NCBI GenBank assembly: GCA_902782225.1
Contig: CACZMF010000013.1
Span: 1 to 61,299, forward strand
DNA length: 61,299 bases
Direction: 5' to 3'
DNA from: an uncultured Bacteroidia bacterium
Lineage (GTDB): Bacteria > Bacteroidota > Bacteroidia > Bacteroidales > UBA932
Each line of letters starts with the position of its first letter. Position 1 is the stretch's first letter. The notes under the pieces are model-generated. The model was not told the origin of the DNA, ran no database searches, and saw only the letters and a list, made by a program, of their open reading frames with translations. The translations under genes were made by a program, and so were the position numbers. Below, in pieces: positions 50,432 to 59,362 of the stretch.

Positions 50432-51516
50432 TAGCAGGAGAGGCTTCCGGAGACCTGCACGGCAGCAATCTTATCAAGGGATTGCAGGCCGCGGATCCTG
50501 ATGCCTGCTTCCGCTATTGGGGAGGGGACCTGATGGCCGCTGCCTGCGGCGGGCAGGCCCCCGTGGTCCACTACCGCGACGGTGCCGTGATGGGCGTCAC
50601 GGATGTGCTCCGCAAGGGTTTTTCAATACTTGGCAAGCTCCGCCTCTGCAAGAGAGACATTGCAGAGTGGAAGCCGGATGTAGTGATCCCCATCGACTAT
50701 CCGGGGTTCAACCTAAGGGTGGCCAGATTCTGCCACAGGCACGGGATCCGGGTGTTCTACTATATCGCGCCCAAGACCTGGGCATCCAGGGCCGGCCGCA
50801 ACCGGAAACTCAAGGCATGGGTGGACCGCCTTTTCATTGTTTTCCCTTTCGAAGTGCCGTATTTCCAGAAACACGGAGTGCCATTTATCTACAAAGGCAA
50901 CCCCCTTGTGGAAGCCATAGACGGGCATCAGTTCACCAGGCCCTGCGAAGGCCGCTACATCGCCGTCCTGCCCGGATCCCGCAAAGCGGAGATATCCAGG
51001 ACCATGCCCGTGTGCATGGAAGTTGCAGACAGGATAGGGATGAAAGTGCTGGTGGCCGGCGCTCCGTCGCGAAGCCCCGGGGATTATGAAGAGTATATCG
51101 GCGGGAGGAGCAATGTTGAGCTGCTTTTCGACCGCACCTACGACATAGTGAAGTTTGCCGACGCGGCCGTGATCAACTCCGGCACGGCATCGCTGGAGGC
51201 GGCCCTCATCGGCACGCCACAGCTTGTCTGCTGGAGCGCCGGCAAGACAACCTACTTCATCGCCAAAAAGGTTTTCCGCGTGCTGGACCATGTGAAGTAC
51301 ATTTCGCTCGGGAATCTCTGCCTTGGCCGGGAGGCGTTCCGGGAACTGATCCAGGACGACTTCACCCCGGATGCCGTGGAGACTGAACTCCGGAGGCTTC
51401 TGGACGATTCGGACTACAGGGAGGCGATGATTCAAGATTACGCGCAAATCCGTGAAACCCTCGGCGGCAGGGGAGCCTCCCTTGCCGTGGCCCGTGAAAT
51501 GATAAACTGTATATGA
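50416..51516 (+). CDS. lpxB: Lipid-A-disaccharide synthase
   Basis: A 366-residue GT19-family enzyme joining UDP-2,3-diacylglucosamine and lipid X in lipid A synthesis. It begins YYLIAGEASGDLHGSNLIKGL, the family signature. PDVVIPIDYPGFNLRVARF, FYYIAPKTWASRAGRNRKL and VLPGSRKAEISRTMPVC are further conserved blocks, and INSGTASLEAALIGTPQLVCW is the sugar-nucleotide site. The stop overlaps the M48 peptidase start as ATGA. Confidence 0.95.
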   Translation: MRYYLIAGEASGDLHGSNLIKGLQAADPDACFRYWGGDLMAAACGGQAPVVHYRDGAVMGVTDVLRKGFSILGKLRLCKRDIAEWKPDVVIPIDYPGFNLRVARFCHRHGIRVFYYIAPKTWASRAGRNRKLKAWVDRLFIVFPFEVPYFQKHGVPFIYKGNPLVEAIDGHQFTRPCEGRYIAVLPGSRKAEISRTMPVCMEVADRIGMKVLVAGAPSRSPGDYEEYIGGRSNVELLFDRTYDIVKFADAAVINSGTASLEAALIGTPQLVCWSAGKTTYFIAKKVFRVLDHVKYISLGNLCLGREAFRELIQDDFTPDAVETELRRLLDDSDYREAMIQDYAQIRETLGGRGASLAVAREMINCI

Positions 51517-52298
51517 TATCCAATATGAAGAAACTGCTCATTATCGCTGCCACCGCCATGTCGTTGTGCAGCTGCTCGGTCCTTTCGAGCGTCAACTGGA
51601 ATGCCGAAGGCCTGGCCAACGCCGCCGGCAAGGTCATGACCGCCGCAAGCATCAACGATGAACAGATCGCTGCCCTCAGCCGCCAGACCATCGTATCGCT
51701 TGACCAGCAGAACGTGATCGACAACGGCGCATATGCCAAGCGCCTTGCTAGAGTCATGTCCGGAATCAACGAGATCGACGGCATCCCCATCAACTACAAA
51801 GTCTACAAGACTTCCGACATCAACGCCTTCGCCTGCGGCGACGGCTCCATCCGCGTCTATTCCGGCCTTATGGACGTCATGGACGACGAAGAACTGACAG
51901 CAATCATAGGTCACGAAATAGGCCACGTACGCCATCAGGACACAAAGCGCGCGATCAAGAACGCCTACCTCGCTTCCGCAGCCCGTGATGTGGTGGCATC
52001 CGCCGGCAACTACGGCGCTATGGCATCCTACCTGCTCGGCGACGTGGGCGAGGCCCTGATCAGCGCCCAGTTCTCCCAGGCCCAGGAATACAAGGCCGAC
52101 GAGCACGGATGTGCATTTGCTGTGGAACGCGGCAAGAGCCCCTACAGTATGTACAATGCCCTGCAAAAGCTCATGTCGCTCTCACAGGGCAGTGACAATT
52201 CGATTATCGCCCACATGTTCGCCGACCATCCGAAGACGGAAAAGCGTATGGAGAAAATGAAGAAGATGGCGGAGCAGTATACTAAATCCCCGCAATAG
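51513..52298 (+). CDS. M48-family metallopeptidase lipoprotein
   Basis: A 261-residue exported zinc peptidase. A lipoprotein signal (MKKLLIIAATAMSLCSCSVLS; Cys in LCSC) precedes the M48 core with ELTAIIGHEIGHVRHQDTKRAIKNAYL (HExxH near residue 133) and QAQEYKADEHGCAFAVERG, which supplies the third zinc ligand Glu. It resembles BepA/LoiP-type periplasmic proteases that watch outer-membrane assembly. ATG 51513 couples with lpxB; ATG 51525 is the alternative start at the signal peptide itself. The 3' end overlaps the convergent pssA gene by 17 bases. Confidence 0.88.
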   Translation: MISNMKKLLIIAATAMSLCSCSVLSSVNWNAEGLANAAGKVMTAASINDEQIAALSRQTIVSLDQQNVIDNGAYAKRLARVMSGINEIDGIPINYKVYKTSDINAFACGDGSIRVYSGLMDVMDDEELTAIIGHEIGHVRHQDTKRAIKNAYLASAARDVVASAGNYGAMASYLLGDVGEALISAQFSQAQEYKADEHGCAFAVERGKSPYSMYNALQKLMSLSQGSDNSIIAHMFADHPKTEKRMEKMKKMAEQYTKSPQ

Positions 52299-53001
52299 CG
52301 TAGATCAGGTTTTTCACCACATAGGCGCAGAGGCTCATCAGCACGGCAGCTGACCAGTCCAGCCTGAAGCACACACACACAAGGATGGCCGCAATCACCG
52401 TGATTGCAAAGACCATCCTTTTGTTTTTCAGGATTCTGGGATCATCCCTGTGGATCTTCAGCGAGAACATGGGCACTTCGCTGACCATAAGGGCGGCAAG
52501 GCAAAGCGAAAGGACGGGGATGAACACGGGACCGGCACACCATTCGGCAAGGAAACTGCCGGGAGCCGCGGCCACGAAATAGCAGAGCGAGCCGGCGAGC
52601 AGTGCGGATGCCGGAGTCGGAAGCCCCAGGAAACCGGAAATCTGCCTGGAATCGGTGTTGAACTTGGCAAGGCGCAGGCCGCTGCCAAGGCTCAGAAGTA
52701 TGAGCGGTACCCAGGCCACCCAGCTTTCGCCGAACATGCAGGTGCGGGAAAGATTGTAGAGCATGACGGCAGGGAGCACCCCGAAGGACACCAGATCGGA
52801 GAGGGAGTCCAGCTCCTTCCCGAGATCGGAATACGCACCGAGGAGGCGTGCCGAGAAACCGTCCAGGAAATCTGCAAGGCCGGCGCCCAGCATCATGATG
52901 AAAGCGATGTCGGGACGGCCCTTGAAAGCAAACACAACCCCGATGACTCCGAGGCAGAGATTCATCGAGGTTATGCAGTCGGGAATGTATTTCTTCATCA
53001 A
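52282..53001 (-). CDS. pssA: CDP-diacylglycerol-serine O-phosphatidyltransferase
   Basis: A 239-residue membrane CDP-alcohol phosphatidyltransferase. The catalytic motif is complete: DFLDGFSARLLGAYSDLGKELDSLSD (DxxDGxxAR...GxxxDxxxD, near residues 44-69). Six to seven membrane helices are visible, and it begins MMKKYIPDCITSMNLCLGVIGVVFAF like PssA. It makes phosphatidylserine, precursor of phosphatidylethanolamine. The start could also be ATG 52998. It follows the C1 peptidase gene by 7 bases and is probably read from the same promoter. Confidence 0.92.
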   Translation of the reverse strand: MMKKYIPDCITSMNLCLGVIGVVFAFKGRPDIAFIMMLGAGLADFLDGFSARLLGAYSDLGKELDSLSDLVSFGVLPAVMLYNLSRTCMFGESWVAWVPLILLSLGSGLRLAKFNTDSRQISGFLGLPTPASALLAGSLCYFVAAAPGSFLAEWCAGPVFIPVLSLCLAALMVSEVPMFSLKIHRDDPRILKNKRMVFAITVIAAILVCVCFRLDWSAAVLMSLCAYVVKNLIYAIAGI

Positions 53002-53008
53002 TCAGGGA

Positions 53009-54199
53009 CTATTTGATGCCGAGCTTGGCCTTGATATCCTTGGGGATGGCATCCTTGTGGACCATAATGTCGAGGGTCTGGCCTTTGACGAAGGACTCGG
53101 TGGCATACCAGATACCTTTGTATTTGCCGGACTCGCCCCAGGAGTTCTTGACCATGAAGTATTTCTTGCCGTCCTGATCTTTGGCTATGCCGTAGATCTG
53201 CATGCCGTGGTCGTCGGTGACGGTCTTGTTGTCGAAATCAATCTGGCGGCTCTCCTGGGTGGGCTCAATCTCCTTCACGATGACGGGAGCGGGCTTGCCC
53301 TCTTCCTTGCCGACCCAGTGCTCCTGGTCGGATCCGGAGCTCACGGGAGCCTTGGTGTCGAGGTTGATGGCGAGGCCGTTCCTGGTGAAGCCGGGATGGC
53401 TGACGTCTGCACCCCATGCGGCGGTGTAGCCGTTGTTGATGGCATTGTCCAGCACGGTCATCAGCTCATCGATGGGGACGTTCCAGGCAAGGTCGCCGCG
53501 CCAGTTGTCGCACACCTCGATGGCAAACTTCGTGTAGAACGGATGATGGGTGTAACTTGTCAGGGTCACGTAGTCGGCAGGATTGATCTTCAGGGCATCG
53601 CGATAGCTCTTCGGAGTGAATTCCTTTCCGTCCACCACGAAGGACTCAGGGCATTTGCCGAGATACTCGTCGATGATGGCCTTGTATGCGCGTGTCCAGG
53701 CAGTGCTGAGGGTCTTGTTGGGGTTCTTGGCAATGACCTTCACGAAAGCTTCGAGCACGGCGTCAAGTTCCGCCTGCACAGGCAGTTCAGTGCCATAATT
53801 CATACCCGTCATCTCCGACTGGGGCACGATGCCGTAGTCGCGGATGATGTCGAGCACGTCGTCGGCTTCGGAGCCGGCGCCGAAGGTGAGGTTGCCGTCC
53901 AGGCGCACATACTTGATGCCCCTCTCATAATAAGAATTGCTGACCACATAGAACTCCGAGAAGTCCGGATACTTGAGGGAATCGGTAATCTTGCCGAGGC
54001 GGATAGCTTCGGACTCGAAAAAACCGATTGCGGAATAAGCCCAGCAGGTGCCGCTGCGGAACTGATTCTTGACGGGGGTGATGGGGTTTGCCTTTACAGT
54101 AGTGAACTGGTAGTCAGGCATCTTGGGGGCGATCCGGGGCTGAGCGGAGACCGTCAGGGCGCTGATGCCGAGCGCAATGAAAATCAATAACTTCTTCAT
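53009..54199 (-). CDS. C1-family (papain-like) cysteine peptidase, aminopeptidase C-like
   Basis: A 396-residue exported papain-fold peptidase with a signal peptide (KKLLIFIALGISALTVSAQ). ITPVKNQFRSGTCWAYSAIGFFESEAI holds the oxyanion Gln and catalytic Cys. NGYTAAWGADVSHPGF is an internal block, TDDHGMQIYGIAKDQDGKKYFMVKNSWGESGKYKG provides the catalytic His and Asn. It resembles the bleomycin-hydrolase/aminopeptidase C group found in Bacteroidetes, here with a signal for export. ATG 54199 is chosen for the signal peptide. It is divergent from the lipoprotein/C10 protease pair. Confidence 0.9.
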   Translation of the reverse strand: MKKLLIFIALGISALTVSAQPRIAPKMPDYQFTTVKANPITPVKNQFRSGTCWAYSAIGFFESEAIRLGKITDSLKYPDFSEFYVVSNSYYERGIKYVRLDGNLTFGAGSEADDVLDIIRDYGIVPQSEMTGMNYGTELPVQAELDAVLEAFVKVIAKNPNKTLSTAWTRAYKAIIDEYLGKCPESFVVDGKEFTPKSYRDALKINPADYVTLTSYTHHPFYTKFAIEVCDNWRGDLAWNVPIDELMTVLDNAINNGYTAAWGADVSHPGFTRNGLAINLDTKAPVSSGSDQEHWVGKEEGKPAPVIVKEIEPTQESRQIDFDNKTVTDDHGMQIYGIAKDQDGKKYFMVKNSWGESGKYKGIWYATESFVKGQTLDIMVHKDAIPKDIKAKLGIK

Positions 54200-54219
54200 A
54201 AATGCGTGTCTAATGAGGA

Positions 54220-54227
54220 CAAATATA
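54220..54227 (-). promoter_or_regulatory. -7 box for the C1 peptidase gene
   Basis: TATATTTG on the minus strand lies 20 bases before the ATG at 54199. Confidence 0.5.
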
Positions 54228-54283
54228 CGGAAAAAAGAGAAAAAATGACTAACTTGCAGAACTTTTTGAACCAACATAAACTA

Positions 54284-55462
54284 ATGTCCAGATTTTATCC
54301 CCTGAGCGTATTTACGGCAGTTTCATTGCTGCTGTTTTCCTGCGCACCGAAAGAACAAGGCAGGGACGTCCCCCAGATGACGTTCACCGCATCACAGGAA
54401 TCCGGAGCCCACACAAAGACCAGCCTGAACGGGACAAAGGTCCTGTGGAGCGCCTCCGACAAGATTACGGTTTTCAGCGGCAGCTGCCCCGGAGGCGAGA
54501 CTTATACCATCAATTCTGATGATGCCGGAAAAGGTGAGGCGAAATTCACCGGCAATGCCGTGGGCGCCGCTCCCTGGTATGCATTGTATCCCGCAGATGA
54601 AATGGCATCCTTCGGTCAAGGCGCCGTTTCTCTCGCACTTCCCGCCGTGCAGGCATATGCGGCCGACGGATTCGCCGACGGCGTGAACCCCATGGTTGCC
54701 GTCAGCTCCACTGAAAAACTCTCATTCAAGAACCTCTGCGGCATACTGTCGCTCAAGCTCACCGGAAGCGCCACTATTACTTCCGTCGAAATCACCACTG
54801 CAACAGACGAAGCCCTTTGGGGCACAGGCACCGTGGATATGTCCTGGACGGAAGCGCCGGCTCTTGTGATGACGGCCGCTGCCGATGATGAGCACAGAAA
54901 GCTTACGCTCGACTGCGGGGAAGGCGTTGCCCTGGGCTCCGATCCGACCACATTCAACTTCGTGGTGCCTGCCGGCACGCTCGGAGGCGGCTTCACGGTC
55001 GTGGTCAAGGATTCCAATGGCTTTCAGATGGAAAAGACGACCGCCAACACCGGCCTTGTCGCCGAAAGGGCAAAGGTCAAGCGCCTCAATTCCATCGAAT
55101 ACATTCCAACCGTATCAGGCTTCCTGACGCACGACGTGTTCGGCATCTACGACCTTTCTTCCGGCAAACCCGTTGCCGTGAGGGCCTATGAAAAGGGTGT
55201 CGACCAGTACGCCCTCCATTTCCTTGCGAACGCCAACGAATTCCGTATCCAGAATCTGGAAAAGGGATTTGCGCTTTTCGTGACTTATCCTTCCGGGCTG
55301 AATGTCGGCGATTCCTGCCAGCTGACCATCGCATCGATAGGTGAAACCGGTGTGGACGACGCCACTGCCAATGCAGTCCTCGTGAAGAGGGAATCCAACA
55401 AGATCTGGCTGCAGGACAGTGCAGCAGAACGTGGCTACATTTTATACGAAGACGCCTTATGA
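54284..55462 (+). CDS. Fimbrillin-like lipoprotein paired with a C10 protease
   Basis: A 392-residue lipoprotein (signal SRFYPLSVFTAVSLLLFSC). The first 120 residues (MTFTASQESGAHTKTSLNGTKVLWSASDKITVFSG) match the N-terminal pattern of fimbrillin-like and related surface lipoproteins of Bacteroidetes. The remainder is beta-rich with a small C-terminal domain from about residue 280 (GFLTHDVFGIYDLSSGKPVAVRAYEKGVDQYALHF). The start is uncertain: ATG 54245 and GTG 54206 are in frame upstream, but the signal peptide begins at 54284. The stop overlaps the C10 protease ATG, so the two are made together; it may be a chaperone, inhibitor or surface anchor for that protease. No function is known. Confidence 0.65.
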   Translation: MSRFYPLSVFTAVSLLLFSCAPKEQGRDVPQMTFTASQESGAHTKTSLNGTKVLWSASDKITVFSGSCPGGETYTINSDDAGKGEAKFTGNAVGAAPWYALYPADEMASFGQGAVSLALPAVQAYAADGFADGVNPMVAVSSTEKLSFKNLCGILSLKLTGSATITSVEITTATDEALWGTGTVDMSWTEAPALVMTAAADDEHRKLTLDCGEGVALGSDPTTFNFVVPAGTLGGGFTVVVKDSNGFQMEKTTANTGLVAERAKVKRLNSIEYIPTVSGFLTHDVFGIYDLSSGKPVAVRAYEKGVDQYALHFLANANEFRIQNLEKGFALFVTYPSGLNVGDSCQLTIASIGETGVDDATANAVLVKRESNKIWLQDSAAERGYILYEDAL

Positions 55463-57306
55463 AAAGAACACTCAGCATATTAGTGATATCCCTGCTGGCC
55501 GGGGCTCTCTGCCTCGCCGCTCCAGTGGACCGAAATAAAGCTGCAAGGAAAGCCGCAGACGTGCTCGGCACAAGCGTGGCCAGGACCAGGCAGGTCTTCA
55601 ATGCCCGCGCCACGATGTCCACACAGTCGGCAGACGCTCCTGCATACTATATTTTCAACAATGAAGGCGGCGGTTTTGCCATCATAGCCGGAGACGACTG
55701 CATTATGCCAGTGCTTGGTTATTCCGCCACGGGCAGCATCGATGCCAACCGCATTCCCGAGAATATGCTCTTCTGGCTCGGCAGGGTGAGCAAGACTGTC
55801 GGCACTGTCCGCAGCCTGCCCCTCCGCCAGTCGGCTGCGGTTGCCGAAGCGTGGTCACGCAAGGATTCGCCTCTTCGCGCCGGAGAAGAGGGAGGAAAAC
55901 TTCTGGACGTACCCACTTGGAGCCAGGAGAATCCCTACAACTGGTACTGTCCGTTCATCTCCAAATACGAAGAAGAAAGGGCCGTGACCGGCTGCGTGGC
56001 CACCGCCGCTGCGATGGTGATGCGCTTCCACGAATGGCCCCCCTGCGGCCACGGGACCCTGCCGGACTATTCGATGGAATTCATGGTGGATGATTATAAT
56101 TCCATTGACATTCCCATTCGCGGCCACGAACTCGGCCACGAATATAAATGGAGCATCATGCCGAAGACCGACATATACTCGAGCACAAAGAATCCCACGG
56201 AAGGGGAGCGTCAGGTGGCGTGGCTGATGTACGACTGCGGTATTATGTTCAAAGCGATGTACAGCTTTAACGAAGGAACCGCCGCCTACACCAGCGACCT
56301 CGTGTCCGGGATGAGCAAGTATATGTATTACAAGAAGAGCACGATTGTCTACAAAGACAACTATTCCGACGCCGAATGGGTGTCGCTCATAAAGGCCCAG
56401 ATCGACAAGGATCTCCCTATCATCTATGGCGGGTCCAGTGCCGGAGGCGGACATCAGTTCATCGTTTGCGGATACGACAAGGACGACAAGCTGTACGTGA
56501 ACTGGGGATGGGGCGGTGACTGCAACGCCTATTTTGCCGTAGACAACTTTGCTCCATATTATTATGATGACCTTTCCTATCTTCTGGAATATGGCTACAC
56601 GCAGGAAGAGATAGACGAGTATAAGGCAGAAATCTTCGACTCCGATATCGACGCCGTCATAAACCTCGAGCCGGACAAGTCCGTCACTCCCACGCCTGTG
56701 GCCGCTGCGGAACCTGAGCGATACGTTGTTGCCGACAGCGATTATCCGGAAGACAACATTGCGCCCCTGTACCTGAAGGCAGGCACCCACAAGGGACATG
56801 AATACTACGGCATCTACCGCTCTGACGCCTCTTATTCCGCCTTCCACAAGGGAGAGACAACCCTGCTCAACGCCGGCCTGATTACGAATTCCTCATCCCA
56901 GCAATACAACGGCTGGTTCCGCTTCGACCACCTTTCGTATGACGGCAAGTTCGTCGAAACCCTGGGTGCAATGAACAAGAGCATATATGTCAAGGCGAAC
57001 GATTACTACTACATCTACGACGTTTCCTGCACCGTACGCAGCGACGTCCGTCTGGGCGACAAGATCTGCCTCTCCACCAGCACTTCCAGCTCGGGAACTT
57101 ATACTTTGGTGCCCGGAGCCGACGACGGCAAGACCATCTTTGAGCTGCCGATGATTCCGCTTCCTTTCTTCTCCGAAGACGGGGAATACATAATCAACGC
57201 CGACGGCGAACTGAGCGGCAGCATTTTAGACATGAGCACACCTCAGTCGTTCAAGGTGTTGCTCACCTACACCGACGGCACGAAAGAGATTCTTGTGTTG
57301 GAATGA
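55459..57306 (+). CDS. C10-family cysteine protease (streptopain-like)
   Basis: A 615-residue secreted protease of peptidase family C10. A signal peptide (LSILVISLLAGALCLAA) and a pro-region (residues 20-150, ending before KLLDVPTWSQENPYNWYCP) precede the catalytic domain. GCVATAAAMVMRFHEWP has the catalytic Cys (near 180), GGHQFIVCGYDKDDKLYVNWGWGGD the His (near 332) and the WGWGG segment. A C-terminal beta domain (about 400-615) resembles secretion or adhesion modules. In Bacteroides fragilis such proteases degrade host proteins and are encoded beside staphostatin-like inhibitors. The overlapping lipoprotein here is much larger. Its TGA abuts the convergent CDF gene stop with no gap. Confidence 0.88.
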   Translation: MKRTLSILVISLLAGALCLAAPVDRNKAARKAADVLGTSVARTRQVFNARATMSTQSADAPAYYIFNNEGGGFAIIAGDDCIMPVLGYSATGSIDANRIPENMLFWLGRVSKTVGTVRSLPLRQSAAVAEAWSRKDSPLRAGEEGGKLLDVPTWSQENPYNWYCPFISKYEEERAVTGCVATAAAMVMRFHEWPPCGHGTLPDYSMEFMVDDYNSIDIPIRGHELGHEYKWSIMPKTDIYSSTKNPTEGERQVAWLMYDCGIMFKAMYSFNEGTAAYTSDLVSGMSKYMYYKKSTIVYKDNYSDAEWVSLIKAQIDKDLPIIYGGSSAGGGHQFIVCGYDKDDKLYVNWGWGGDCNAYFAVDNFAPYYYDDLSYLLEYGYTQEEIDEYKAEIFDSDIDAVINLEPDKSVTPTPVAAAEPERYVVADSDYPEDNIAPLYLKAGTHKGHEYYGIYRSDASYSAFHKGETTLLNAGLITNSSSQQYNGWFRFDHLSYDGKFVETLGAMNKSIYVKANDYYYIYDVSCTVRSDVRLGDKICLSTSTSSSGTYTLVPGADDGKTIFELPMIPLPFFSEDGEYIINADGELSGSILDMSTPQSFKVLLTYTDGTKEILVLE

Positions 57307-58191
57307 TCAGCAGGACTGCCTGAGCTCGAGGGTGGAATCATCGATTCCGCCCTCTTTTATTCTTGCCTTCAGGACTTCGGCGACCGCATCCCTGTCAGTC
57401 CCTGGGGAGACAAACACCTCGGCAGTCAGCGCAGTTTCAGTGGTGCTGACAGGCCATATATGGAGACGGTTGATTTTCTCTACGCCTTCCACTTTCAGCA
57501 TCGAATCCTCGATCTTTGCCGGGTCTATGGATTCAGGCACGGCGTCTATGCTCATCTTGAAACTCTCCACGAGCACACCCAGAATGTTGGCAAGGATGAA
57601 TCCGGCGATGCACAGGCTCACGATAGGGTCGAGCAGCACGAATCCGGTGGCCTTGATCACGAAACCGGCTATCACCACGCCAATCGACAGCAGGCAGTCG
57701 GTGAGCATGTGGATAAAGGCGCCGCGGGTGTTGACATCGTGCTTGCGCTTATGCGAAAGCAGGGTCACGGAAAGTGCGTTCACCACTATTCCGACAGCGG
57801 CCGTGATGCTGATGGCCTCTCCGTCCGGGGAAAGGGAGGCAGCGTCCAGCATTTTCTCTATGCTTTCGAAGATTATGGAGCCGGCCACCACGACCACGAA
57901 CACCGCATTCAGCAGCGAAATGATGACCGTGAGCTTGCGGAAGCCGAAGGTGAATTTCCGGCCGGGACGGCTGGTGGAGAGCACGAAGGCCAGCAGGGTG
58001 AGGCCGAGGGAGAACACATCCACCAGTTTGTGGCCGGCATCGGACACGAGGGAAAGGGAGTCGGTGTGGAAACCCATCCAGGCCTCGAAAGCGACGAACA
58101 GGGCATTGAGTATGATGGCACAGATGTAGATTTTCTTGAGATCGGCGGTTATCTTTTCCCCGCCGTGATGGTGATGATGGTGGTGTTCCAT
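57307..58191 (-). CDS. Cation diffusion facilitator family transporter with His-rich N-terminus
   Basis: A 294-residue CDF exporter for Zn2+ or a similar divalent metal. It begins MEHHHHHHHGGEK, seven successive His probably serving as a metal-binding tail. Six membrane helices follow, with SLSLVSDAGHKLVDVFSLGL (HxxxD metal site of TM2) and GAFIHMLTDCLLSIGVVIAG (HxxxD of TM5). The cytoplasmic domain ends INRLHIWPVSTTETALTAEVFVSPG. ATG 58191 is used because the longer frame to 58284 shows no domain and precedes the -7 box at 58215-58222. Confidence 0.92.
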   Translation of the reverse strand: MEHHHHHHHGGEKITADLKKIYICAIILNALFVAFEAWMGFHTDSLSLVSDAGHKLVDVFSLGLTLLAFVLSTSRPGRKFTFGFRKLTVIISLLNAVFVVVVAGSIIFESIEKMLDAASLSPDGEAISITAAVGIVVNALSVTLLSHKRKHDVNTRGAFIHMLTDCLLSIGVVIAGFVIKATGFVLLDPIVSLCIAGFILANILGVLVESFKMSIDAVPESIDPAKIEDSMLKVEGVEKINRLHIWPVSTTETALTAEVFVSPGTDRDAVAEVLKARIKEGGIDDSTLELRQSC

Positions 58192-58214
58192 AAGTAAATC
58201 CAATTCAAAGTATG

Positions 58215-58222
58215 CAAAGATA
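58215..58222 (-). promoter_or_regulatory. -7 box for the CDF transporter gene
   Basis: TATCTTTG on the minus strand followed by C lies 23 bases before the ATG at 58191. Confidence 0.5.
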
Positions 58223-58233
58223 TGGATTTTTTG

Positions 58234-58241
58234 TATTTTTG
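58234..58241 (+). promoter_or_regulatory. -7 box for the lipoprotein/exonuclease operon
   Basis: TATTTTTG lies 20 bases before ATG 58262, divergent from the CDF promoter. Confidence 0.5.
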
Positions 58242-58261
58242 TAATCTTAAAAAGAATCATT

Positions 58262-59362
58262 ATGGGCAAATTGTTCTCCGTCATATCAGTCTTGTTGCTT
58301 GTCAGCGTTTCCTGCCTTCGTCAGGAGCCATCCGGGCGGGACACCATAGATTACGTCAAGTCAATCGCCGAAAATGCCGACCTGCAGGAGAACAGGCTGC
58401 TGGCATCCTTCAGCCGCCTGCCCTCCGGGGGAGATGTGGCAATAATCGGCTCCGGAGCCTCATGCTGGCAGCTGGGCCGCTATTTCAAGGATTGCGACAT
58501 GTTCGACAACGTGCGCGGAATGCGCCGCGCAGACGACCTGGCCGACTTTGCGGGCGAGACATTCTCCCTTCTGTGCGATGCCGCCTGCGCTCCCTATGGC
58601 AAATATGTGAAGGAGAATGGCGGAGATGCTCTTCGCGAAGCATCGGTGCGGATGTCCCTTGCCGCACTGTCTTCCAAATGCAGCGTGAGCGTCTATGACT
58701 TGGAAGGCAACTGCGCCAAGACCCCGGCCAAGATGATAATCCTGGCGGATCCATGGCTGCTTCGGTATGGCAAGTTCGACATCGATACCCTCTTCACCCT
58801 GACATCCTGCAAGGTGCCCGTCATTTCCCCCCAGGGCCTCATGATGGATGCCGTGTTCTCCGGGGAGAAAAAGTATTTCAACATCGGCATACTCTGCGAT
58901 TCATCTTATGTAGACAAAGGAATCTACCGTTCCATCTTCGAAGCAAAGGCAAAGGAGCACGGCATCGTGGGCGCCAGGTTCTTCGAATCTGCAATCGACA
59001 AGAATGCAGGCAACCTTATCGGCAGTTTTCTGGACAGCTACATAGAGTCCGGGCGCACAGATGCACTGGATGCGATTCTCGTGGATGACTGGAGCCTGGA
59101 TATGAAAGTCCTGCAGAAGAACCTCCAGGACATACGGGACTTCAACAAGGAGGAGTCCATGCTCTACGGCAAATACATCAACCCCGTGTTCCTGCTTGCC
59201 GGTTCATCCGACCTGACCATGGCTGCGTGCTATGAAAAGCTTCGCGAATTAAGCATCTTCACCCACCGCATCGCACTTCCGCAACTGAAAAGCTACACTG
59301 TGTCGGCGCGGCCTGCAGGGGCGGAGACACCGTTCCTGCTGATTCCAAATGACAATGTTTAA
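58262..59362 (+). CDS. Lipoprotein of unknown function
   Basis: A 366-residue exported lipoprotein (signal LFSVISVLLLVSVSCLRQE, Cys near 18). The body alternates Rossmann-like beta-alpha units, for example GGDVAIIGSGASCWQLGRYF, AKMIILADPWLLRYG, KYFNIGILCDSSYVDKGIYRSIFEAKAKEHG and TDALDAILVDDWSLDM. That would fit a periplasmic binding-protein fold. No family is recognised. The overlapping exonuclease gene starts 14 bases before its stop, so they are co-translated, which is an odd pairing of an envelope protein with an RNA enzyme. Confidence 0.7.
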   Translation: MGKLFSVISVLLLVSVSCLRQEPSGRDTIDYVKSIAENADLQENRLLASFSRLPSGGDVAIIGSGASCWQLGRYFKDCDMFDNVRGMRRADDLADFAGETFSLLCDAACAPYGKYVKENGGDALREASVRMSLAALSSKCSVSVYDLEGNCAKTPAKMIILADPWLLRYGKFDIDTLFTLTSCKVPVISPQGLMMDAVFSGEKKYFNIGILCDSSYVDKGIYRSIFEAKAKEHGIVGARFFESAIDKNAGNLIGSFLDSYIESGRTDALDAILVDDWSLDMKVLQKNLQDIRDFNKEESMLYGKYINPVFLLAGSSDLTMAACYEKLRELSIFTHRIALPQLKSYTVSARPAGAETPFLLIPNDNV

